Shown piece by piece: positions 1 to 5,185 of a stretch of DNA of 5,185 bases. The notes beneath the pieces were generated by a model. It was not told the DNA's origin, did no database searches, and was given only the letters and a program-made list of their open reading frames with translations. The first letter of the stretch is position 1, and every line of letters begins with the position of its first letter. The position numbers and the translations under genes were made by a program. This DNA comes from Pseudomonas sp. (lineage in GTDB: Bacteria; Pseudomonadota; Gammaproteobacteria; Pseudomonadales; Pseudomonadaceae). The stretch is taken from positions 247 to 5,431 of the forward strand of contig DQAA01000280.1 in NCBI GenBank assembly GCA_003523465.1, written 5' to 3'.

Positions 1-414
1 CACGTTGAGCATGCCCGGGGTACCCGGCACCACCCGGTAGTCCAGCGCAGCCTCCTCCACCGAGAAAGGAATGAACTGCTCGGCCTCGTCACGCAGCCGC
101 TCATCGATTTCCTCGTCATCCAGCCCCGGCGGCATGGCCACGGAATGCTGGATCACGGCAGCGGCCGGCACTGCCAGCACCACCTCGCGAGCACTTGCCC
201 CGCTACGTTCCAGCGCCCGCTTCAAGGCGTCGGCCACCACTTCCGGAGCCATCACCCGGCCATCCGCCAGCGCCCCCGGCGGCAGCGGCTCGATCGCCCA
301 GCCACGCAGGGCGAGTCCACATGGACCACGCTCCAGTTGGAGCAATCTGACGGCACCGGAGGCAATTTCCACCCCCAGCAGTGAACCCGCGTCCCTGGTT
401 GTACGTCCAAACAT
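1..414 (-). CDS. pilM: PilM, type IV pilus inner-membrane platform protein (N-terminal part)
   Basis: This is the first 138 codons of an actin-like ATPase-fold protein; the frame is open to the left edge, so the C-terminal part is missing. The N-terminus (MFGRTTRDAGSLLGVEIAS) is laid out like Pseudomonas PilM, with the nucleotide phosphate-binding strand around residues 13-27 (LLGVEI...VRLLQLER). Further family features are VVLAVP at about 78-83, and the acidic DDEEIDERLRDEAEQFIPF stretch at about 99-117, which resembles the DDE...EAxQYIP region of PilM. In the family, PilM sits in the cytoplasm, binds the PilN N-terminus and links the PilNOP complex to the pilus motor. The start at 414 is chosen because AGGGG lies 8 bases upstream and because homologues begin at this point. 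An in-frame ATG at 432 is less likely, as the AGG before it is too close. The gene is divergent from ponA; pilNOPQ would be expected to follow it, but they are off the window. An oddity is Glu16 where many PilM proteins have Asp. Confidence 0.93.
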   Translation of the reverse strand, partial: MFGRTTRDAGSLLGVEIASGAVRLLQLERGPCGLALRGWAIEPLPPGALADGRVMAPEVVADALKRALERSGASAREVVLAVPAAAVIQHSVAMPPGLDDEEIDERLRDEAEQFIPFSVEEAALDYRVVPGTPGMLNV

Positions 415-450
415 CCTGTTTTCCCCTTTCATCCTGAAAGTTTCGTCTTG

Positions 451-495
451 AAAAAAGGCAGCAAGCCGCCGTCCTGGTGAAGGCGGCAACTGCCC
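451..495 (-). terminator. Terminator-like hairpin in the pilM leader (possible attenuator)
   Basis: Read on the minus strand, GGGCAG-TT-GCCGCC, an 11-base loop, then GGCGGC-TTG-CTGCCT is followed directly by a run of T (plus-strand A run 451-456). That gives a 12-bp GC-rich stem, including one G-U pair, with a small 2x3 internal loop, ending 37 bases before the pilM ATG. The shape is that of a Rho-independent terminator. The gene behind it, ponA, runs the other way, so the only leftward transcripts it could stop are those started in the divergent control region, or antisense transcripts coming out of ponA. Leader attenuation of the pilM operon is an inference; simple insulation against antisense transcription is the alternative. 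Confidence 0.6.
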
Positions 496-535
496 ACCTT
501 GACACCCGGTGCAAATCACGCGTGGAAGTGAAAAG

Positions 536-570
536 TGCTTATAATGCCCAGCGTTTTTCCGACCCGTCGG
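536..570 (+). promoter_or_regulatory. Probable sigma-70 promoter for ponA, with a dyad at the expected start site
   Basis: A perfect TATAAT lies at 540-545, preceded by TGCT at 536-539, which is close to an extended -10 element but one base too far away. No good -35 hexamer lies 16-18 bases upstream (517-522 reads CACGCG). The TTGACA at 499-504 is 35 bases away and cannot pair with this -10. Transcription would start near 552, giving a leader of about 60 bases. A perfect dyad, CCGAC-CC-GTCGG at 559-570, lies just past that point and could be an operator or a small leader hairpin. On the minus strand the same segment offers TATAAG (538-543) as a poor -10 for pilM. The promoter call rests almost only on the -10 match. 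Confidence 0.45.
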
Positions 571-613
571 GCCCTGCGCTCAACCCAAAACTCCTACTGG
601 ACACCCCAAAGCC

Positions 614-3046
614 TTGATACGCCTGCTGAAGTTCTTCTGGTGGTCTTTCGTCGCAGTCATTTGCGCAGCCGTCCTCGGTCTGAGCGGCGCGTTTCTGTAT
701 CTTAGTCCCAGCCTTCCGTCGGTCGAGGCGCTGCGAAGCATCCAGTTGCAGATACCACTGAGGGTTTACAGCAGTGACGGCAAGCTGATCGCCGAGTTCG
801 GCGAAATGCGGCGGTCTCCAATCCGTTTCGCGGATATTCCCCCACACTTCATTCAGGCATTGCTGTCAGCCGAAGACGACAATTTCCTCAATCACTATGG
901 CGTCGACCCCAGCAGCCTGATGCGCGCCGCCACGCAACTGCTCAAGTCCGGGCATATCCAGACCGGCGGCAGCACCATCACCATGCAGGTGGCGAAGAAC
1001 TTCTTCCTGAGCAGCGAGCGCAGCTTCTCGCGCAAAACCAACGAAATCCTCCTGGCCCTGCAGATCGAGCGCGAGCTGACCAAGGACGAGATCCTCGAGC
1101 TGTACGTCAACAAGATCTACCTGGGTAACCGCGCCTACGGCATCGAGGCGGCGGCGCAGGTCTACTACGGCAAGTCGATCCGCGATATCAGCCTGGCGCA
1201 GATGGCGATGATCGCCGGCCTGCCCAAGGCGCCATCGCGCTTCAACCCGCTGGCCAACCCGGCCCGGGCCAAGGAGCGTCGCGACTGGATCCTCGGGCGC
1301 ATGTACAAGCTGGGCAAGATCGACGAGGCCAGCTACCAGGCCGCCCTCGCCGAGCCACTGAACGCCAGCTACCACGTGCCGACGCCGGAAGTGAACGCCC
1401 CGTACATCGCCGAGATGGCCCGCGCCGAAATGGTCGGCCGCTACGGCAGCGATGCCTACACCGAAGGCTTCCGCGTCACTACGACGGTTCCGAGCAACCT
1501 GCAGGAAATCGCCAACAGGGCGGTGCTCGACGGCCTGACCGAATACGATCAGCGCCACGGCTATCGTGGCCCTGAATCCCGTCTGCCAGGCAAGACCCGT
1601 GCGGCCTGGCTGCAGGAGCTGGCCAAGCAGCGCACCCTGGGCGGCCTTGAACCGGCCATCGTTACCCAGGTCGACAAGAGCGGCCTGCGGGTGCTGACCC
1701 GCAACGGCGATGAGGCCAGCGTGGCCTGGGACACCATGAAATGGGCCCGTCCGTTCCTCAATACCAACAGCCAGGGCCGCAGCCCGCAGCAGGCCGGGGA
1801 TGTGGCGCAGGTCGGCGACCTGATCCGGGTCCGCCGCAAGGATGACGGCAGCCTGGCCTTCAGCCAGGTGCCGGGAGCGCAGAGCGCGCTGGTCACCCTC
1901 GACCCGAACACCGGTGCGATCCGCGCCCTGGTCGGCGGTTTCTCCTTCGAGCAGAGCAATTACAACCGCGCCATGCAAGCCAAGCGCCAGCCGGGTTCGA
2001 GCTTCAAGCCGTTCGTCTACAGCGCCGCCCTGGATAACGGCTACACCGCGGCCAGCCTGGTCAACGACGCGCCGATCGTGTTCGTCGACGAATACCTGGA
2101 CAAGGTCTGGCGGCCGAAGAACGACACCAATACCTTCCTCGGCCCGATCCGCATGCGCGAGGCGCTGTACAAGTCGCGCAACCTGGTATCGATCCGCCTG
2201 CTCCAGGCCATGGGCGTGGACAGCACCATCGACTACATCGCGAAGTTCGGCTTCAACAAGCAGGACCTGCCGCGCAACCTGTCCCTGGCCCTGGGCACCG
2301 CGACGCTGACGCCGATGGAGATCGCTACCGGCTGGAGTGCCTTCGCCAACGGCGGCTACAAGATCACCCCGTACCTGATCGACCGTATCGAGAGTCGCAA
2401 CGGCGAAACCCTGTTCACCGCCAACCCTGCGCGTACGCCAGCAGGTCACGAGGACCAGGGCGGGATCGCCGCGCCGCAGGCACAGCCGTTCACCATCGAC
2501 GGCCAGCAGGCGGCGTCCACCCAGCCCCAGGCACCGGTGACCGCTGAACGGATCATCGACGGGCGCACCAGCTACATCCTCACCAGCATGCTGGAAGACG
2601 TGATCAAGCGCGGCACCGGCCGCCGTGCCATGGCCCTGGGCCGCAACGACCTGGCGGGCAAGACCGGTACCACCAACGAATCCAAGGACGCCTGGTTCTC
2701 CGGCTACAACGCCGACTACGTGACCACCGTGTGGACCGGTTTCGACCAGCCGGAAACCCTGGGTCGCCGTGAATATGGCGGTACCGTGTCGCTGCCGATC
2801 TGGATGAACTTCATGGGCCCCGCCCTGAAGGACAAGCCCGAGCATCGCCAGCCGGAGCCGGAGGGCATCCTCAGCCTGCGCATCGACCCGGTCAGTGGCC
2901 GTGCTGCTACGCCGAGCACGCCGAATGCGTACTTCGAGCTGTTCAAGGCCGAGGACACGCCACCGTCGGTGAACGAGCTGGGCAATGGCAGCGCCCCAGG
3001 CAGCCCGCTGCCAGCGGATGAGGCGGCGCCGATGGATCTGTTCTGA
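614..3046 (+). CDS. ponA: Penicillin-binding protein 1A (bifunctional glycosyltransferase/transpeptidase)
   Basis: A complete 810-residue class A PBP that polymerises lipid II into glycan strands and cross-links the stem peptides on the outer face of the inner membrane. A short cytoplasmic N-terminus leads into one membrane anchor (about 9-30). The GT51 glycosyltransferase follows (about 50-230), with the EDDNF motif carrying catalytic Glu87, the GGSTITMQ motif (118-125), and a second conserved Glu144 in NEILLALQ. An OB-like insert typical of PBP1A spans about 318-424. The transpeptidase shows SSFK (active Ser462, Lys465), SRN (521-523) and KTGTT (683-687). A Pro/Ala-rich linker sits at about 605-642 and a low-complexity acidic tail ends the protein. 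All key residues are present. The start is TTG at 614: between the in-frame stop at 542 and the conserved RLLKFFWW there is no ATG or GTG, and the ribosome site is poor (GGA at 599-601, 12 bases away). The gene appears monocistronic. Confidence 0.97.
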   Translation: MIRLLKFFWWSFVAVICAAVLGLSGAFLYLSPSLPSVEALRSIQLQIPLRVYSSDGKLIAEFGEMRRSPIRFADIPPHFIQALLSAEDDNFLNHYGVDPSSLMRAATQLLKSGHIQTGGSTITMQVAKNFFLSSERSFSRKTNEILLALQIERELTKDEILELYVNKIYLGNRAYGIEAAAQVYYGKSIRDISLAQMAMIAGLPKAPSRFNPLANPARAKERRDWILGRMYKLGKIDEASYQAALAEPLNASYHVPTPEVNAPYIAEMARAEMVGRYGSDAYTEGFRVTTTVPSNLQEIANRAVLDGLTEYDQRHGYRGPESRLPGKTRAAWLQELAKQRTLGGLEPAIVTQVDKSGLRVLTRNGDEASVAWDTMKWARPFLNTNSQGRSPQQAGDVAQVGDLIRVRRKDDGSLAFSQVPGAQSALVTLDPNTGAIRALVGGFSFEQSNYNRAMQAKRQPGSSFKPFVYSAALDNGYTAASLVNDAPIVFVDEYLDKVWRPKNDTNTFLGPIRMREALYKSRNLVSIRLLQAMGVDSTIDYIAKFGFNKQDLPRNLSLALGTATLTPMEIATGWSAFANGGYKITPYLIDRIESRNGETLFTANPARTPAGHEDQGGIAAPQAQPFTIDGQQAASTQPQAPVTAERIIDGRTSYILTSMLEDVIKRGTGRRAMALGRNDLAGKTGTTNESKDAWFSGYNADYVTTVWTGFDQPETLGRREYGGTVSLPIWMNFMGPALKDKPEHRQPEPEGILSLRIDPVSGRAATPSTPNAYFELFKAEDTPPSVNELGNGSAPGSPLPADEAAPMDLF

Positions 3047-3057
3047 TCCTGGATCCT

Positions 3058-3103
3058 TGTTGGCTTTGCTGGCCTCATCGCTGGCAAGCCAGCTCCCACA
3101 GGG
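3058..3103 (-). repeat. REP element (Pseudomonas GTGGGAGC type)
   Basis: On the minus strand the segment reads CCTGTGGGAGC, then the palindrome GCTGGC-TT-GCCAGC (plus strand 3080-3093), then GATGAGGCC and a tail AGCAAAGCCAAC. The conserved GTGGGAG head, imperfect palindrome and GATGAGGCC flank match, from memory, the REP sequences scattered by the hundred in P. putida and P. fluorescens group genomes. Such elements are thought to be moved in trans by RAYT transposases (TnpA-REP) and typically lie in gaps between genes, as here between two convergent 3' ends. No RAYT gene is in the window. The outer boundaries are approximate. Confidence 0.8.
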
Positions 3104-3128
3104 GTATGCGGCACACGCGATACCTGTG
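3097..3128. repeat. Imperfect hairpin next to the REP, possibly a decayed second REP
   Basis: CACAGG-(GG)-TAT-GCG pairs with CGC-(g)-ATA-CCTGTG around a five-base loop (GCACA): about 11 bp with two small bulges. Its left arm is the outer end of the REP (CACAGG) and its right arm, CCTGTG at 3123-3128, is the first six bases expected of a REP in the opposite orientation. After that the match to a REP stops, and a separate small dyad CTGTG-AA-CACAG (3124-3135) follows. It may be the remnant of an inverted REP pair, or a hairpin that forms at the end of the ponA transcript. There is no T run, so it is not a terminator by itself. Confidence 0.4.
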
Positions 3129-3153
3129 AACACAGCAAATCCCAAGCCCAATA

Positions 3154-3187
3154 AAAAAGCCCCGACTCTCACGAGCCGGGGCTTTTT
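3154..3187. terminator. Bidirectional Rho-independent terminator between ponA and maeB
   Basis: A perfect 11-bp inverted repeat, AAAAAGCCCCG (3154-3164) and CGGGGCTTTTT (3177-3187), is continued past one mismatch by CTC/GAG around a four-base loop. The GC core is followed by five T on the plus strand and six T on the minus strand, so it can stop transcription from both convergent genes. It lies 17 bases after the maeB stop codon and 107 bases after the ponA stop codon, which makes it the natural maeB terminator and the first clear one met by ponA transcripts. Confidence 0.95.
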
Positions 3188-3204
3188 GTTGTTACTTCAG
3201 CAGA

Positions 3205-4473
3205 TCAGCCGTTGAAGACTTCATCCACGCTGTTCAGCGGGTAGTGCTTCGGATACGGCAGGGTCGCTACGCCGGATTCGATGGCGGCCTTGGCCACGGC
3301 ATCGGAAACCACGTTCAGCAGGCGCGGGTCCAGCGGCTTCGGAATGATGTAGCCGCGGCCGAATTCCAGCGCTTCAACGTTGTAGGCGTCGCAGACTTCC
3401 TTCGGAACCGGCAGCTTGGCCAGGTCTTTCAGGGCGTTGGCGGCGGCGATCTTCATTTCTTCGTTGATGCGCTTGGCGCGAACGTCCAGGGCACCGCGGA
3501 AGATGAACGGGAAGCCCAGAACGTTGTTGACCTGGTTCGGGTAGTCGGAACGACCGGTCGCCATGATCACGTCGTTGCGGGTGGCGTGCGCCAGTTCCGG
3601 GGAGATTTCCGGATCCGGGTTGGAGCAGGCGAAGACGATCGGGTTGGCCGCCATCGACTTCAGGCCTTCAGCGCTCAGCAGGTTCGGACCGGACAGGCCG
3701 ACGAACACGTCAGCGCCTTCCAGGGCATCGGCCAGGGTGCGCTTGTCGGTAGCGTGGGCGAAGACCGCCTTGTACTGGTTCAGGTCGTCACGGCCAGCGT
3801 GGATCACGCCGGTACGGTCGATCATGTAGATGTTCTCGACCTTGGCACCCATGCTCACCAGCAGTTTCATGCAGGAGATGGCAGCAGCGCCGGCGCCCAG
3901 GCAGACGATCTTGGCGTCGCCGAGGGTTTTGCCAGCGATTTCCAGGGCGTTGATCATGCCGGCGGCGGTAACGATCGCGGTGCCGTGCTGGTCATCGTGG
4001 AAGACCGGGATGTCGCACTGTTCGATCAGGGCGCGCTCGATCTCGAAGCACTCAGGCGCCTTGATGTCTTCCAGGTTGATGCCACCGAAGGTGATGGAGA
4101 TGCGCTTGACGGTGTCGATGAAGGCTTGCGGGCTTTCCGAGTCGACTTCGATGTCGAACACGTCGATACCGGCGAAACGCTTGAACAGAACACCCTTGCC
4201 TTCCATGACCGGCTTGGATGCCAGTGGGCCGAGGTTACCCAGGCCGAGAATGGCGGTACCGTCGGAGATCACTGCGACCAGGTTGCCCTTGCCGGTGTAT
4301 TGGTATGCCAGCTCAGGATCGCGACCGATTTCACGCACCGGCTCGGCGACACCCGGGCTGTAGGCCAGCGCCAGGTCACGTGCGGTTGCGGTCGGTTTGG
4401 TGAGCTCGACGCTCAGTTTCCCCGGACGAGGCTGAGCATGATATTCGAGAGCGGCAGTTTTCAGATCTGACAT
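3205..4473 (-). CDS. maeB: NADP-dependent-type malic enzyme, short form
   Basis: A complete 422-residue cytosolic enzyme that oxidatively decarboxylates malate to pyruvate and CO2 while reducing NAD(P)+, linking the TCA cycle to pyruvate and supplying NADPH. The N-terminal malic domain carries YSPGVAEP (catalytic-type Tyr38), GKGVLFK (Lys93 as the likely general base), the metal-binding pair Glu135-Asp136 in NLEDIKAPECF, and DDQHGTA (160-166). The NAD(P)-binding domain has the Rossmann loop LGAGAAAIS (192-200), CSNPDPEI (283-290) and the family signature NQVNNVLGFP (313-322). It ends near 422, so the phosphotransacetylase-like C-terminal half of the roughly 760-residue E. coli MaeB is absent, which is usual for Pseudomonas. 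Cofactor preference cannot be fixed from sequence. ATG 4473 is preferred: GGA lies nine bases upstream, while the in-frame ATG at 4482 has that GGA touching it and no other ribosome site. It converges on ponA and ends at a strong terminator. Confidence 0.95.
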   Translation of the reverse strand: MSDLKTAALEYHAQPRPGKLSVELTKPTATARDLALAYSPGVAEPVREIGRDPELAYQYTGKGNLVAVISDGTAILGLGNLGPLASKPVMEGKGVLFKRFAGIDVFDIEVDSESPQAFIDTVKRISITFGGINLEDIKAPECFEIERALIEQCDIPVFHDDQHGTAIVTAAGMINALEIAGKTLGDAKIVCLGAGAAAISCMKLLVSMGAKVENIYMIDRTGVIHAGRDDLNQYKAVFAHATDKRTLADALEGADVFVGLSGPNLLSAEGLKSMAANPIVFACSNPDPEISPELAHATRNDVIMATGRSDYPNQVNNVLGFPFIFRGALDVRAKRINEEMKIAAANALKDLAKLPVPKEVCDAYNVEALEFGRGYIIPKPLDPRLLNVVSDAVAKAAIESGVATLPYPKHYPLNSVDEVFNG

Positions 4474-4563
4474 GGTGGGCATTCCGCTTGTTTACTGTTC
4501 TGACGGACCGCCGAGGATACGCAAAGAGCAATGGGCCGACAAGACTGCCCGGTCACTTGTGTC

Positions 4564-4614
4564 AAGGCCTTTAACCTACGACTTTCAGCCAAGACCCGCG
4601 TAGCTCAAGGCTTT
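4564..4614. repeat. Long imperfect inverted repeat in the maeB upstream region
   Basis: AAGGCCTT (4564-4571), four bases, CTACG (4576-4580), 18 bases, CGTAG (4599-4603), three bases, AAGGCTTT (4607-4614). The two CTACG/CGTAG arms and the GCCTT/AAGGC arms pair perfectly. The outer G-T position pairs as a wobble only in plus-strand RNA and is an A-C mismatch in minus-strand (maeB leader) RNA. It could be a structured 5' leader of maeB or a symmetric protein-binding region. No known riboswitch or regulator site was recognised, and a chance match in a short gap cannot be excluded. Confidence 0.4.
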
Positions 4615-4619
4615 CAGTG

Positions 4620-4649
4620 TGTACAATCGACATTAAAAAATGTTCACAA
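4620..4649 (-). promoter_or_regulatory. Candidate maeB promoter in an AT-rich segment
   Basis: On the minus strand TTGTGA (plus 4644-4649) is followed after 17 bases by TTGTAC or after 18 by TGTACA (plus 4620-4626), inside the most AT-rich stretch of the window, just after the nuclease stop codon. A start near 4613 would give a maeB leader of about 140 bases that begins at the inverted repeat. A rival is the perfect TTGACA on the minus strand at 4560-4565, but its -10 at the right distance (TTGTCG) is poor. No terminator is visible after the nuclease, so read-through from it into maeB is also possible. Confidence 0.3.
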
Positions 4650-4653
4650 TTTT

Positions 4654-5185
4654 TCAGCGATTGACCCGTTCCAGCATGCTCCGGTCGGTCAGCATCAGCA
4701 ACCAGCGTTTTTCCCCGGGTTTCAGGGGCGATTTGCGGGAACGATCCAGCACCCAGCCACGAACTTCGACGCGGCGCCCGATGAGCCCGGCGGTGAAGGA
4801 CGCAGGAAAGTCTCGCTGCAGCCGAGCTGGCACCTGCAGGATCAGTGAGTTGTCGATTTCGATACGGATCCCGCTGCGATTGCGCTGGATATGGCTGGCT
4901 TTTCCGCCCACCAAGGCAAAGCCTGAACTGCGCAGCGCGCTCGCGCCCTGCACCGGGGAATGCCGCCAGACACCCCGACCAGCCTTGCGCGCCACCCGCT
5001 CGGCCTGCTTCTGACAGGTCACCAGGCTGACGTTCGGCGCCACCGCCACATGAAAGCCAAGCCCTTCGCTGAGCAGGCGGGCCGATAGATTGTCGCCAGA
5101 GCGGCCGTACACCTGGGCCAGGGTCCGGCCATATTTGTCGCGAGCCTCGCGCCCGGTGCGCAACCCGACCCGACCGCCGTTCTCC
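4654..5185 (-). CDS. Thermonuclease-family (SNase-like) protein, C-terminal part
   Basis: The last 176 codons of a gene whose start is off the right edge; the frame stays open to 5185, so the TTG at 5163 is an internal leucine, not a start. The SNase OB-fold is recognised by DKYGRTLAQVY (its Arg, encoded at 5125-5127, corresponds to staphylococcal nuclease Arg87), then LLSEGLGFHV and the helix QAERVARKAGRGVW. The other two catalytic positions (Arg35 and Glu43 equivalents) and any signal peptide would be upstream. Family members cleave DNA and RNA and are often exported; location cannot be judged here. After the SNase fold comes an extra segment of about 87 residues (encoded at about 4923-4657) with alternating beta-type stretches, IRIEID, LILQVPA, GRRVEVRGWV and RWLLMLTD, resembling a second OB-like nucleic-acid-binding fold. 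In related genomes rpmE and priA are, as remembered, next upstream. It runs in the same direction as maeB, 180 bases apart. Confidence 0.88.
   Translation of the reverse strand, partial: ENGGRVGLRTGREARDKYGRTLAQVYGRSGDNLSARLLSEGLGFHVAVAPNVSLVTCQKQAERVARKAGRGVWRHSPVQGASALRSSGFALVGGKASHIQRNRSGIRIEIDNSLILQVPARLQRDFPASFTAGLIGRRVEVRGWVLDRSRKSPLKPGEKRWLLMLTDRSMLERVNR

Noticed and set aside
71..451. Open frame of 126 codons on the plus strand at the left end
   Set aside because: It is antisense to the clear PilM coding sequence, and its product is a Ser/Ala/Arg-rich run of no family.
499..514. TTGACA followed by GGTGCA, considered as a sigma-70 -35 or a sigma-54 promoter
   Set aside because: TATAAT lies 35 bases away, too far to pair. 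For sigma-54 the required GG at -24 is GA and the spacing to GC is wrong.
3034..3056. GGATC/GATCC inverted repeat and an adjacent GGATCC at the ponA stop codon
   Set aside because: The arms are five bases, partly coding, with no T run after them; this is expected by chance in GC-rich DNA.
866..3172. Open frame of 768 codons on the minus strand opposite ponA
   Set aside because: It is the antisense shadow of a high-GC gene. Its product is rich in Arg, Gly, Ala and Val with no recognisable domain, and the plus frame is an unambiguous PBP1A.
3244..4470. Open frame of 408 codons on the plus strand opposite maeB
   Set aside because: Its product is low-complexity (Gly, Val, Asp, Gln-rich) with no motif and mirrors the maeB codons; maeB is certain on the other strand.
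4630..4643. ACATT-AAAA-AATGT dyad after the nuclease stop, considered as its terminator
   Set aside because: The stem is only five A/T-rich pairs with no GC core, too weak for an intrinsic terminator.
4531..4848. Open frame of 105 codons starting in the maeB upstream gap on the plus strand
   Set aside because: Most of it is antisense to the nuclease gene, there is no ribosome site at its start, and the product shows no family likeness.

Overview
The window looks like an ordinary chromosomal housekeeping region of a gamma-proteobacterium of the genus Pseudomonas, most like the P. putida/P. fluorescens side of the genus. The grounds are the high-GC codon use, the close resemblance of all four genes to Pseudomonas families, the gene order pilM / ponA / maeB / nuclease (remembered from Pseudomonas genomes, not looked up), and a Pseudomonas-type REP element. 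No mobile element other than the REP, no CRISPR, no RNA gene and no obvious new system was seen.

Layout. Bases 1-414 (minus) are the first 138 codons of pilM, the actin-like cytoplasmic protein of the type IV pilus assembly operon; the rest lies off the left edge. Bases 415-613 are a divergent control region. It holds a TATAAT element for the rightward gene and, in the pilM leader, a hairpin followed by six U that looks like an intrinsic terminator. Bases 614-3046 (plus) are ponA (mrcA), complete, encoding the bifunctional class A penicillin-binding protein PBP1A. It begins with a TTG codon and has a weak ribosome binding site. Bases 3047-3204 separate two convergent 3' ends and contain a REP palindrome, a second imperfect hairpin and a strong two-way terminator. 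Bases 3205-4473 (minus) are maeB, a complete short-form malic enzyme. Bases 4474-4653 are the presumed maeB leader and promoter, with an AT-rich segment and a long imperfect inverted repeat. Bases 4654-5185 (minus) are the C-terminal part of a thermonuclease-family (SNase-like) protein, cut by the right edge, with an extra beta-rich C-terminal domain.

How the genes relate. The divergent pilM/ponA arrangement puts a cell-wall synthase back to back with the pilus operon, whose machinery has to cross the same peptidoglycan. No shared regulation can be shown from sequence. maeB supplies pyruvate and reducing power from malate and has no visible functional tie to either neighbour. The points most worth a second look are non-coding: the terminator-like hairpin in the pilM leader, the TTG start of ponA, the structured maeB leader, and the REP plus a possible decayed partner next to the terminator.
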